Shown here piece after piece: positions 1-8,137 of a DNA stretch of 64,000 nt; positions within the stretch are counted from its first letter, which is position 1, and each line of letters begins with the position of its first letter. Location of the stretch: assembly GCA_016779225.1 (NCBI GenBank), contig JADHNZ010000008.1, positions 21,777 through 85,776 of the forward strand, in the 5' to 3' direction. Source of the DNA: Planctomycetota bacterium. Lineage in GTDB: Bacteria > Planctomycetota > UBA1135 > GCA-002686595. The translations under genes and the position numbers were made by a program. The notes under the pieces are model-generated. The model was not told where the DNA came from. It ran no database searches and saw only the letters and a program-made list of their open reading frames with translations.

Positions 1-831
1 CTCGTCGCCCGTGAGGTGCTGGCCCAGGGTGTGCGCGCTGGTCATCTGCACATAGCGGCCGATGATGTTGCCGGCGACCCCCATGCGCTGGATGTCGAGC
101 ACAGCCCGCGGGGCGAGCAGGCTCGCGTCGAGCTGGGCATTGGACAGGGTGAGGCTGGAGCCCTCGAAGGCATTCACGAGAACGCGACTCGCCTCGAGGC
201 CCGTCAGCTGCAGGGTCCAGGAGCTCTGCTCCCACACGCCACCCTCGATGTTGAGGAGGGCCGCTGAGCCAGAGGGGACGCTCAGCACGACCTGTGAAGC
301 AGCCTCGAGCTGCGCGGTCGTGAGCTGGAAGATGTTCAGGTCCATCTCGGCTCCCTGGAGCTCGAGGTGGGGACCGAAGGTGCTCACGACCCCTGTCGCA
401 GGGCGCAGGCCAAGCTCGACGGACTGGTGGCGCAGGATGCGCCGCAGGGCCTCGTCATCGAACAGGTCCTCGAGCCGCGGGCCCTGGGCCGCATTGCGGA
501 ACTGGACGGTGGGGTCCACATCGAGCAGCGTCCCGTAGACCGCCTGACCGTTGCTGACCGTCCCGCTGCGCATGCGCAGCAGGCCCCCAGAGATCACCAC
601 ATCCTGGCCGGCCGTCAGGCTCGGATCCTGGCCCACCACGAAGTGGTGCAGCTCCACGAACTTGTTCCCACACACGCGGCCTGGCAGAGCCGCGGAGTGC
701 AGGTGGACGCCGGTGGTCCCCCAGACATCGAAGCTGGAGGCGGGTCCGAAGGGAGTGGAGCCGCTCTGGCCCAGGGCCGAGCCCGCTGAGAGGGCGGCAG
801 CCAGCAGGAGGCGACTGGAGACGGGGTTCAT
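1..831 (-). CDS. choice-of-anchor A family secreted protein (3' end cut by window edge)
   Basis: The frame opens at ATG 831 and runs off the left edge, so 277 codons are visible and the C-terminus is missing. Residues 1-21 look like a Sec signal peptide ending in SALG-Q. The remainder resembles the choice-of-anchor A domain: a GRVCGNKF stretch near residue 51, a turn-rich ISGGLLRMRSG near 80, and the family's typical late block DASLLAPRAVLD followed by GNIIGRYVQM. Such proteins are exported and usually carry a surface-anchoring tail after this domain, which would lie outside the window. Function is unknown; matrix or surface adhesion is only an inference. The upstream 150 bp (832-980) is unusually A/T-rich and probably holds its promoter. 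Confidence 0.7.
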   Translation of the reverse strand, partial: MNPVSSRLLLAAALSAGSALGQSGSTPFGPASSFDVWGTTGVHLHSAALPGRVCGNKFVELHHFVVGQDPSLTAGQDVVISGGLLRMRSGTVSNGQAVYGTLLDVDPTVQFRNAAQGPRLEDLFDDEALRRILRHQSVELGLRPATGVVSTFGPHLELQGAEMDLNIFQLTTAQLEAASQVVLSVPSGSAALLNIEGGVWEQSSWTLQLTGLEASRVLVNAFEGSSLTLSNAQLDASLLAPRAVLDIQRMGVAGNIIGRYVQMTSAHTLGQHLTGDE

Positions 832-980
832 CGGTACGGAAGGCCAGGTCTCAGTCCGAGACATGGTTCGATGTCCCACTTTGGAACGGGCGGCCGAGCT
901 CCGCCACAAGGAAGTTCCATTATTAGCCACAAGTCGCTTTCTGTGACCTATTTTCCTCCCCGAGCCTCCCCTAAGCCCCC

Positions 981-1225
981 TCAGAGGCCCTCGGAACAGC
1001 TCAGCGTGTGGCTCCGCCGCTCCCCCACCTGCTCGGGATGGTCCTCCGCCAGGTTCCGCCGCTCCCCGGGATCCACCAGCGGGTCGTGCAGCTCCGGTCG
1101 CGATCCGTCCAAGTCGCTGAGCAGCTTCCAGCGCCCCAGACAAACAACCAGGTCTGGCAGATCCTCGAACCCGTAGAAGCTCTTGTGATCGGGCGGGCGA
1201 AGACGAGCGGCCGCTCGCGCGTCCT
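981..1225 (-). pseudogene. sulfatase C-terminal remnant
   Basis: In one minus-strand frame ending in TGA at 981-983 the translation contains LGRWKLLSDLDG followed by LHDPLVDPGERRNLAEDHPE. This is the usual closing block of planctomycete sulfatases (a 'GRWKLL' strand, then 'LYDL..DPGE..NLA..HPE'); compare the intact sulfatase at 41434-42960. Nothing corresponding to the catalytic N-terminus, the CxPxR motif or the metal ligands is present upstream, where the next gene begins within about 110 bp. It is therefore read as a decayed fragment of a deleted sulfatase gene. Confidence 0.6.
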
Positions 1226-1338
1226 CGGCGGCGCCCCCATCCCCGCGGACAACGCCGCGGGCCCTCGGCTCGGTCGGGCCGTCGCGCGCTAGGCCTGGGC
1301 CTTCTAGCGAGAGCGCACGGGCCGCTGAGGCCTCGAGC

Positions 1339-2070
1339 TCACTTGCCGGGGCGCGTCTGGCGGCTCAGGGACTCGATTTGATCGGGGGTCAGGAAGGCCT
1401 CGAGGTCCGCGCGGGTCTGGTCCGCGCTGTCCTGCTTCATGGCGCCCAGCTCCTCATTCGTGTAGCTGCCGCTGTTCCACGCCTGGCTGAGCTGCTGTGC
1501 CCGGTCCAGCTGCGCGAGGAGCGCGACTCGCAGCTGGTCGGGTTGATCACCCACGAGCATGAGGGACTCGGTCAAGGCCGCGACCTGCTCGGTGATGCGA
1601 TCCTCTGCTCCAGCCAGCTTGCTCGCGGCACGGTCCTGCGCGTCACGCCGCTTGGCGTCCGCCTGGCGCTGCCGCAGGTCCTCGAGGGCACCTTCGACCG
1701 CAGTCTGGAGTCCACCCCCGGAGAGGCGCATGTCCACGCTCGCCATCCAAGAGCGCAGCTCCGTCTCGCTGAGCGGCAGGGTGGCCTCGGCCGGGCTGGC
1801 CTCCTCCACGGACCTACGCGCCTCCTGGCGAGCGGTGAGGCTGCTGACCTCCATGGCAAGCTCATCCAGCTGAGAGCGGAGCCCAGCGACCTCGTCCGAG
1901 TCCCCGGGCTGCGACTCGAGAGCGGTGGCCGGAAGCGCTGGGGCCGCCGGGGGGGCCTCTGGTGCCGATGCGAGGACATTCGCGAGGAGGGCGCCCACCG
2001 CGCCCCCCCCGACCGCACAGACCAGAAGCAACAGGGGCGACGCAGGTTGAGATGCTTGGCTCATCGTCAT
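1339..2070 (-). CDS. membrane-anchored coiled-coil protein of unknown function
   Basis: The 243-residue protein has a short N-terminus, one membrane segment at about residues 12-33, and a long polar region rich in Gln, Glu, Arg and Ala with heptad-like spacing (about 57-200), so most of it is probably an extracytoplasmic coiled coil anchored by the N-terminus. A second in-frame ATG at 2064 is an equally good start. The last 20 residues read as a separate capped helix (TPDQIESLSRQ). No enzymatic motif is visible and no family is recognised. An A/T-rich inverted repeat sits 11-26 bp upstream of the start and may be an operator. Confidence 0.6.
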   Translation of the reverse strand: MTMSQASQPASPLLLLVCAVGGGAVGALLANVLASAPEAPPAAPALPATALESQPGDSDEVAGLRSQLDELAMEVSSLTARQEARRSVEEASPAEATLPLSETELRSWMASVDMRLSGGGLQTAVEGALEDLRQRQADAKRRDAQDRAASKLAGAEDRITEQVAALTESLMLVGDQPDQLRVALLAQLDRAQQLSQAWNSGSYTNEELGAMKQDSADQTRADLEAFLTPDQIESLSRQTRPGK

Positions 2071-2080
2071 GGCGCCAATA

Positions 2081-2096
2081 TACGAAACGCTTCGTA
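2081..2096. promoter_or_regulatory. inverted repeat, candidate operator between divergent genes
   Basis: TACGAA-ACGC-TTCGTA is a perfect 6-bp inverted repeat with a 4-bp spacer in a locally A/T-rich patch (a TATATT-like box overlaps its edge on the minus strand). It lies just upstream of the minus-strand coiled-coil gene and about 150 bp upstream of the plus-strand lipoprotein gene at 2250. Size and placement fit a dimeric repressor site, but no cognate regulator is encoded nearby. Confidence 0.4.
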
Positions 2097-2249
2097 AAAT
2101 GGCAACCCGGCGCGCCCTCCGGCCCCGCCCACGCTCCCAGGCCCCGGGGCAGGCCCCTCCACCTGCCCGCCGCCCTCCTTGATCGAATCCTCACAGCGTC
2201 TCCTCCCGGAGCCGTCCTAAGGTCCCGAACCCTGGACCAAGGCCCCCCC

Positions 2250-2882
2250 ATGCACCGAACGCTCCTCTTCCTCTCGCTGCTCGCCTCGTGCACCTCCACC
2301 GAAGGCACCCGCTGGGAGCCGACCATGGGACTCGGTGTCCAGACGGCCGGGAGCCACAGCGAGGAGATCTGGCTGAGCGGGCCAGGCGGGGCTGAGGCCA
2401 GCCGCGGCTCGGTCGAGCGTGAGATGGCAGAGCTCACCTTCGGGGTCACCCACACGACGACGGACGGTGAGGCCGACCAGCGGGACTGGTTCGCGGGGGT
2501 CAAGCTCGGCTTCGGTGAGCTCGAGTCGAGCCCGTCCCTCGGGGGCGGCGACACCAACCTGGACGAGCTGTCGATCGGCGGCATCTGGTACCTGACCGCG
2601 AACCCGAGCTGGACACCCTATGTGTCGGGCTGGGCCGTCTCGAGCAGCCCCGCCAGCCCCAGCCTCGAGGAGCAACTCTCCCTATCCCTGGGCGCGGGCG
2701 TTGAGGTCGCCATGGGGCCGCAGTTCGCCCTCTACAGCGAGCTGAACTACCTCGATCCGCTCTCGGACTCCGACGCCACTGGCACCGTCGGTACGCCTCC
2801 GGTGCCCGCGACGGGCACCCGCGACTACCGCGGCCTGGCGCTCATTTTCGGGATCCGGGCCCGGATCGGCCTCACGGACTGA
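2250..2882 (+). CDS. outer-membrane beta-barrel-like lipoprotein
   Basis: The 210-residue product starts with a lipoprotein signal peptide (LLASC, Cys14). After it come alternating hydrophobic/polar strands typical of small outer-membrane barrels: MGLGVQTAG, ELTFGVTHTT, FAGVKLGFGEL, YVSGWAVSS, LSLGAGVEVAM and a final strand GLALIFGIRARIGL. ATG 2250 is chosen because the lipobox follows it directly; longer versions of the frame run antisense through the preceding divergent gene. Cargo or function cannot be inferred. It is divergent from the coiled-coil gene and convergent with the DUF1501 gene 14 bp downstream. Confidence 0.65.
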   Translation: MHRTLLFLSLLASCTSTEGTRWEPTMGLGVQTAGSHSEEIWLSGPGGAEASRGSVEREMAELTFGVTHTTTDGEADQRDWFAGVKLGFGELESSPSLGGGDTNLDELSIGGIWYLTANPSWTPYVSGWAVSSSPASPSLEEQLSLSLGAGVEVAMGPQFALYSELNYLDPLSDSDATGTVGTPPVPATGTRDYRGLALIFGIRARIGLTD

Positions 2883-2896
2883 GAGCTCCAGCGCCC

Positions 2897-4375
2897 TCAG
2901 GCGAGCATCCCCGGCACCACCTCGCCGAACACATCCGTCAGGCGGTAGCGGCGGCCCTGGAAGCGGTAGGTGAAGCGCTCGTGGTCGATGCCGAGCAGGT
3001 GCAGGAGCGTCGCCTGCAGGTCGTGGACGCTGACACGGTCCTCGGCGGCGTTGAAGCCCAGCTCGTCGGTCGCTCCGTGGGTGTGGCCGGCGCGCACGCC
3101 GCCGCCCGCGAGCCAGTAGGTGAAGCCGTAGGGGTGGTGATCGCGGCCCTGGTTCGGGGCCCCGAGCACCCCCTGGCAGAAGGGCGTGCGCCCGAACTCT
3201 CCGCCCCAGACCACCAGCGTGTCCTCCAGCAGGCCTCGCTGGGCCAGGTCCTTCACCAGCGCCGCCGACGGCGCGTCGGTGTCCCGACACTGGACCTCGA
3301 GCTGGGTGTTCCAGTTGCGGTGCTGGTCCCAGCCGGCGTGCAGCAGCTGCACATAGCGGGTCCCGCGCTCGACCAGGCGGCGCGCCATGAGGCAGTTGTA
3401 GGCGAAGCTTCCCTTGCGCCGCACATCCGGCCCGTACATGGCCAGCACGCTCTCCGGCTCGCCTGAGAGATCCGTCAGCTCGGGCACCGAGGTCTGCATG
3501 CGGTAGGCCAGCTCGTACTGGGCAATGCGACTCTCGATCTCCGGATCTCCCACCTCCTCCGCGCGACGCGCATTGAGGGCCGCGAGGTCGTCGAGCACCC
3601 CGCGGCGCAGGTCGCGGGGCAGGCCGTCGGGATCGCGCAGGTAGAGGACCGGATCTCCGAGGCCGCGGAACTTCACGCCCTGGTGCCGCGAGGGCAGGAA
3701 GCCGCTGCCCCAGTACCAGTCGTAGAAGATCTGGCCGCAGGTCGCATCCTGGTCGCGGGAGGTCATCGCGACGAAGGTCGGCAGGTCCTCGCTCATGCTC
3801 CCCAGCCCGTAGGAGAGCCACGAGCCGATGCTGGGGCGCCCGGGTCGCTCGCTGCCCGTGAGGAAGTAGGTGATGGCGGGCGCGTGGTTGACCTGCGTCG
3901 TGTGCAGGGACTTCACAAAGCAGAGCCGATCCACGATCCCGGCCGTGTGGGGCAGGAAGCTCGACACGGTCGCGCCGCACTCGCCGTAGCGCGCAAAGCT
4001 CGGGAGGTTGCCGAGCAGCGGCTTCTCGCCCTGCCCGTCGAGCATGGAGCTGAAGCGCACGCCCTCGACGAAGCTCGGCGGGATCTGCTGACCGTGCAGC
4101 TCGCGCAGCTTCGGCTTGTGGTCGAAGGTGTCCACATGCGATGGCCCACCGTTCTGCAGCAGGTAGATGATCCGCTTGGCGCGCGCGGGGTGGTGCAGGC
4201 CTGCGGAGCCGACGCGGCCGCCCGCAAGGTCCTGCGCGGCGGCGGACTCCTGGCCGAGCAGCCCGTGCAGCGCGAAGGCCCCTGCTCCGGCCGCGGCGCG
4301 GCCGAACAGCGCACGACGGGTCACCGCGGCGCTGGCGTCGCGCAGGGGCGTGGGCTCGGGGTCTGTGGGGCGCAT
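2897..4375 (-). CDS. DUF1501 family protein, Tat-exported
   Basis: The 492-residue protein has a twin-arginine signal (TRRALF at residues 19-24, then a hydrophobic Ala/Gly-rich stretch). The mature part shows the DUF1501 hallmarks: RIIYLLQNGGPSHVDTFDHKP, GECGATVSSFLPHTAG, VVWGGEFGRTPF and GRDHHPYGFTYWLAGGG. These belong to the alkaline-phosphatase/sulfatase-like superfamily and are very common in planctomycetes next to DUF1549/DUF1553 cytochromes. The true substrate of the family is unknown. The partner gene lies immediately upstream on the same strand with a 25-bp gap, so the two are almost certainly co-transcribed. Confidence 0.88.
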   Translation of the reverse strand: MRPTDPEPTPLRDASAAVTRRALFGRAAAGAGAFALHGLLGQESAAAQDLAGGRVGSAGLHHPARAKRIIYLLQNGGPSHVDTFDHKPKLRELHGQQIPPSFVEGVRFSSMLDGQGEKPLLGNLPSFARYGECGATVSSFLPHTAGIVDRLCFVKSLHTTQVNHAPAITYFLTGSERPGRPSIGSWLSYGLGSMSEDLPTFVAMTSRDQDATCGQIFYDWYWGSGFLPSRHQGVKFRGLGDPVLYLRDPDGLPRDLRRGVLDDLAALNARRAEEVGDPEIESRIAQYELAYRMQTSVPELTDLSGEPESVLAMYGPDVRRKGSFAYNCLMARRLVERGTRYVQLLHAGWDQHRNWNTQLEVQCRDTDAPSAALVKDLAQRGLLEDTLVVWGGEFGRTPFCQGVLGAPNQGRDHHPYGFTYWLAGGGVRAGHTHGATDELGFNAAEDRVSVHDLQATLLHLLGIDHERFTYRFQGRRYRLTDVFGEVVPGMLA

Positions 4376-4400
4376 GGGGTGAGGAGGGCCGTTGCAGGCC

Positions 4401-7340
4401 TCATGGACGCGTGAGCACCTCGTCGAGATTCAAGAGGACGCCGCAGACCACGGCGTGGGCCGCGAGCAGGGACCTCGGCGCAGAGGACTCCACGGAGCTG
4501 GCCCCCACCGCGAGCAGCGCGTCCGCATCTCCGGGGTGGGTGTCGTACCACTCGAGCGCCTCGGCGTGGCGGTCCTCGAGGATGTCCAGCTCCTCGGTCT
4601 TGGGATCCCGCGCGGTGGCCGCGCGGAATGCCCAGGCAAGCTGCGCGCGAGTGCCCTCCGCGGCCGCCACGGCCCGCTCGCCAAGCTTGCGCGCGGCCTC
4701 CACATAGGCCGTCTCATTGAGCGTCGTCAGCGCATGCAGGGGAGAGCTGGCGCGGCTGGGTCGCACCTCGCAGGTCTGCCGCTTGGCCCCATCGAAGAAG
4801 ACCGTTGGCCCCACGATGCGCCGCCAGAACACATAGAGGCTGCGGCGGTAGAGCGCCTCCCCTGAGTCGGGGTTGTAGCGGATGGTTCCGAAGGTCGCCT
4901 CGGCCCAGACGCCCTCGGGCTGGTACGGCCGCACGGGGGGGCCGCCCAGATCCCCCACCAGCAGCCCGGAGAGCGCGAGGGCCTGGTCACGCAGCATCCA
5001 CGACGGAAGGCGATGGCGGGACTGCCGCGTGAGGCGCGCGTTGCTGGGATCCTCCTCCAGGTGCCAAGGGCGAACCCGGCTGCTCTGGCGATAGGTCGAG
5101 CTCAGGAGGATGTCGCGGTGCAGGGCCTTGAGGTCCCAGCCGCTCTCGACGAAGCGGCGGGCCAGGTGGTCGAGCAGCTCGGGATGCGAGGGGGCCTCAC
5201 CCTGCCGCCCGAAGTCCTCGGGTGTCGCGACCAGCCCGCGCCCGAACAGGCGCTGCCACACGCGGTTCACCGTGACCCGCGCGGTGAGGGGATGCTCGCC
5301 CGAGACCAGCCAGCGGGCCAGGGTGAGTCGGTTGCGTGGAGCCCCCTCGGGCAGGGGAGGCAGGAACGCCGGCACGCCCGGCTGGACCGCGTGTCGGGGC
5401 TGGTCGTAGCCACCGCGCTCGAGGAGGTGCGTGGTCCGCGGCTGGGCCAGCTGGTCCATGACCATCACCACCGGCGCAGAGCCACGCAGGGTCTCGAGCT
5501 CCTGCCGAATCGCGGACCGCCGCGCCTCGTTTGCCTCCCACCAGGGTGCGTTCCTGCGACGGAAGAAGGTCCGCAGCTCGGCTCGGGCCTGCGGACCCCG
5601 CTCGGTGACCGGCTCCGCAAGGGCCGCCAGCGTCGGAAGAGAGAGTCCCTGGACACGCTCCTCCGCCACCCGGAAGTACACGCCCGCGCGGCCGCCGGTG
5701 TTGACGACCTTCAGCACCAGCCGGTGCTCCCCGGGCGTCAGGTCCAGCTCCAGGCTCTCCTGGTCGGGGGCCGCTCCGCGCGCCACATTCCGCGAGAGCA
5801 CCTCGACCCCGTCGAGCCACACGCGCAGGGCATCGTCCGACCCCAGGGACAGGCGCGCACCACGGTCGGTCGCGGCCCGCACCGTACGCGTGAGGTACAC
5901 GGCGCCGAGGTCCGCAGGCAGCTCGAAGACCTCCCCATCCACGAGCCCCGGCTCCAGGTGCCACCCCGGAAGCGCCGCTGTCGTCTGGCCCCCGGCGAGG
6001 ACGCGCGCGAGCTCGTCCTCCTCCACCGCGGACTCCGGTCCGTAGGCGTGAGCGAAGCTCCCCGAGGCGTCTCCGCCCACCGCGGGGAAGGGCTGGCTGA
6101 CCACCCAAGGCCCCCACTCCAGGGGCTCGGTCAGCCGAGGGTCCTCGCGCAGCCGCGTCCGCAGCTGCTCCTCCCACGCGACCTGAGCCGCATCCAGCTC
6201 TGCGTCAGGCGCCCGGCTCTGCTCAGCGAGCTCACGCTGCTCCGCCTGAAGCGCTGCCGTCCGCGCCCGCTGGTCGGGGGTCAGGTAGGTCAGGGTGGGG
6301 CGCTCGCGCCCGCCGCTCCCGCGCCCCGTGTCCGAGGTCTGGTTGAAGAAGTCAAAGAGGCCGTAGTACTCCTCCTGGGAGATCGGGTCGTACTTGTGGT
6401 CGTGACAGCGGGCGCACTCCATCGTGAGCCCCATCCACACCGTCGCGGTCGTCTCCACCCGGTCGAACACATTCTCGACCCGCGTCTCCTCGAAGATGCG
6501 CCCGCCCTCGCCATTGGTGGGGTGGTGGCGGTTGAACGCCGACGCCAGGACCTGCTCGGGCGTTGCGTTCGGCAGCAGGTCGCCAGCCAGCAGCTCGACC
6601 GTCAGCTCATCGAAGGGGCGGTTCTCGTTGAAGGCCCCCACGAGCCAGTCCCGCCACGGCCAGCTCTGGCGCGTGGGGTCCGCCTGGTAGCCGTCCGTGT
6701 CCGCATAGCGCGACCACTCGAGCCAGTCCCAGGCCATGCGCTCCCCGTACTGCGCCGAGGCGAGCAGCCGGTCCACCAGGTCGGGATACCTGCGCCAGAA
6801 GGTGCCGCCGAGCGCCTCGTCGAGCTCCTCCGGCGTGGGCGGCAGCCCGGTCAGGTCCAGGTAGAGACGCCGGACCAGCTCATGCGGCTCGGCGTCCTCG
6901 CTCGGCGCCAGCTGATCGGCCTCGAGCGGCGCGAGGACGAAGGCGTCGATGGGCGAGCGCGCCCACTCGGGCTTCCCGTGGGGCGGAGGCTGAACCTCAG
7001 CCACCGGCTCGAAGGCCCAGTGCCCGGACCAGGGTGCGCCCTCCTCGATCCACCGCACCAGCACCTCGATCTCAGCTGCGCTGAGGCTGAGGCCTGAGTC
7101 CACCGGCGGCATCTGCCGTGCGCCCGTTGCATGCAGCCGGGTCACGAGCTCGGAGGCCTCCGGCTGACCGGGGACCAGCACTCGAGCCGCCCCCTCGGCC
7201 GTGTCGAGGCGCAGGTCGGCCTCCCGCGTCTCCTCATCCGGCCCGTGGCAGGCGAAGCACCGGTCCGACAGCAGCGCAAGCGCGTCCTCCCCCTGGGGAC
7301 CGAGCGGCGCGGCCAGGGCAGCGGCGAGGAGCGACAGCAT
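4401..7340 (-). CDS. PSCyt1/DUF1549/DUF1553 planctomycete cytochrome protein
   Basis: 979 residues from ATG 7340; a start 18 bp further upstream would spoil the signal peptide MLSLLAAALAAP. The N-terminal haem-binding PSCyt1 domain carries CFACH at 28-32. DUF1549 (PSCyt2) follows from about residue 125 (PIDAFVL, RRLYLDLTGLPPTPEEL) with a second motif, CARCHDHKYDP, near residue 309. A jelly-roll-like insert lies around 460-560 (LSLGSDDALRVWLDGVEVL). DUF1553 fills the last 330 residues (NRLTLARWLVSGEHPLTARV, FGRQGEAPSHPELLDHLA). The family is periplasmic and thought to take part in redox-linked polysaccharide metabolism, without proven chemistry. It is the first gene of a two-gene unit with the DUF1501 gene. 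Confidence 0.88.
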   Translation of the reverse strand: MLSLLAAALAAPLGPQGEDALALLSDRCFACHGPDEETREADLRLDTAEGAARVLVPGQPEASELVTRLHATGARQMPPVDSGLSLSAAEIEVLVRWIEEGAPWSGHWAFEPVAEVQPPPHGKPEWARSPIDAFVLAPLEADQLAPSEDAEPHELVRRLYLDLTGLPPTPEELDEALGGTFWRRYPDLVDRLLASAQYGERMAWDWLEWSRYADTDGYQADPTRQSWPWRDWLVGAFNENRPFDELTVELLAGDLLPNATPEQVLASAFNRHHPTNGEGGRIFEETRVENVFDRVETTATVWMGLTMECARCHDHKYDPISQEEYYGLFDFFNQTSDTGRGSGGRERPTLTYLTPDQRARTAALQAEQRELAEQSRAPDAELDAAQVAWEEQLRTRLREDPRLTEPLEWGPWVVSQPFPAVGGDASGSFAHAYGPESAVEEDELARVLAGGQTTAALPGWHLEPGLVDGEVFELPADLGAVYLTRTVRAATDRGARLSLGSDDALRVWLDGVEVLSRNVARGAAPDQESLELDLTPGEHRLVLKVVNTGGRAGVYFRVAEERVQGLSLPTLAALAEPVTERGPQARAELRTFFRRRNAPWWEANEARRSAIRQELETLRGSAPVVMVMDQLAQPRTTHLLERGGYDQPRHAVQPGVPAFLPPLPEGAPRNRLTLARWLVSGEHPLTARVTVNRVWQRLFGRGLVATPEDFGRQGEAPSHPELLDHLARRFVESGWDLKALHRDILLSSTYRQSSRVRPWHLEEDPSNARLTRQSRHRLPSWMLRDQALALSGLLVGDLGGPPVRPYQPEGVWAEATFGTIRYNPDSGEALYRRSLYVFWRRIVGPTVFFDGAKRQTCEVRPSRASSPLHALTTLNETAYVEAARKLGERAVAAAEGTRAQLAWAFRAATARDPKTEELDILEDRHAEALEWYDTHPGDADALLAVGASSVESSAPRSLLAAHAVVCGVLLNLDEVLTRP

Positions 7341-7455
7341 GCCTCCAGGGTAGTCCAAGCCACGCGCCCGTGGAGCCCGCGGACGCTCTGGGGAGCGAGT
7401 CTCGGCGGGGACAGGCCTCGCGAAGCGGAGGGACGATCGCCGTTCCTTGTGCCCC

Positions 7456-7794
7456 TCAGCCGAACCAGTTGCCCACAGTCGTGGAGAGGCCGCCCGCGAA
7501 CAGGATGCCCGTGATGCCGGTGATCGCGAGCAGCATCGCCACGACCAGGCGCCTCAGGATGGTGGCCCTGCGCTTCAGCACCCGAATGTGAAGGACGATA
7601 GCCCGGATGGAGAGCGCGGCCGAGGCGGCCGCAAGGAGCGTGACGACCGGCGCCCAGTGCAGCTCGTGGGGCCGATTGGCATTGGAGACATCGTGGAGAA
7701 ACAGTGCCACGGCACTGAGCGCTGCGAGGACCGCGAGCACCGTTCGGGGCCCGGGGTCAGCCGGGAGGGGGCGCTGGTGCTCGCGGAATCGCAT
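7456..7794 (-). CDS. small three-helix membrane protein
   Basis: From ATG 7794 the product is 112 residues with three likely membrane helices (about 18-36, 48-70 and 82-103), joined by a basic loop RVLKRRATILRR between helices 2 and 3. A longer version of the frame starting at 7971 was rejected because its first 59 residues are Pro/Arg-rich and cross the repeat in the upstream intergenic region. No family is recognised. It is separated by 115 bp from the cytochrome gene upstream and is divergent from the thioredoxin gene. Confidence 0.55.
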   Translation of the reverse strand: MRFREHQRPLPADPGPRTVLAVLAALSAVALFLHDVSNANRPHELHWAPVVTLLAAASAALSIRAIVLHIRVLKRRATILRRLVVAMLLAITGITGILFAGGLSTTVGNWFG

Positions 7795-8137
7795 GGGGGG
7801 ATCGTACCGAGGCGGGTTGGCCGCGCCGGTCCGGTGGCTCGGGCCGCTCGGCCTGTCAGGGGCCTGCCCTGCCCCGTCCATACAGGTCAACCACCACCTC
7901 CCCCGCCCACCCAAGAGGGACGCAGCGGCGCGCCGCGGGTTGCAGGCCAGGCCGCCAGCGAGGGACCGCACATGATCACGAGGGCGGGAGCTCAGGCCCC
8001 ACGCGCCACGCGCCTACGGAATCCGTCCCTCCGGGCTTCGGCCTTGGACGGACTCCATCCATCCACGCCGGGCCTACACTCCCCGCAGTCGCCCCCGAAA
8101 CTCCCCGGAGCCCACCCCTCCTCACGACAACGAGATC
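7795..8137. other. 343-bp divergent intergenic region
   Basis: It separates the small membrane protein gene from the TlpA-like gene. It contains the C-rich repeat copy at 7891-7912, followed by a stretch (to about 7965) that also resembles the sequence next to the second copy near 58.86 kb. No convincing reading frame or RNA gene was seen. Confidence 0.5.
7891..7912 (+). repeat. intergenic repeat, copy 1 (exact 22-bp match to 58885-58906)
   Basis: This 22-bp C-rich string beginning CCACCACCTCCCCC recurs exactly, in inverted orientation, at 58885-58906. Similarity continues imperfectly on the same side of both copies: both are followed by a short A/G run, an ACGC-containing segment and GGTTGCAGG, then GCGAG. 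Both copies are intergenic, which suggests a dispersed element or conserved RNA leader and not coding similarity. Confidence 0.4.

Noticed and set aside
5013..7097. A 694-codon open frame antisense to the DUF1549/DUF1553 gene
   Set aside because: At about 70% GC the antisense frame of a real gene rarely has stops. The translation is Arg/Leu/Gly/Pro-rich without domains, and the opposite strand has clear PSCyt1, DUF1549 and DUF1553 motifs.
7456..7971. A longer 171-residue form of the small membrane protein
   Set aside because: The extra 59 residues have no bias, cross the intergenic repeat, and would place three membrane helices after a long Pro/Arg-rich tail. ATG 7794 is the natural start.
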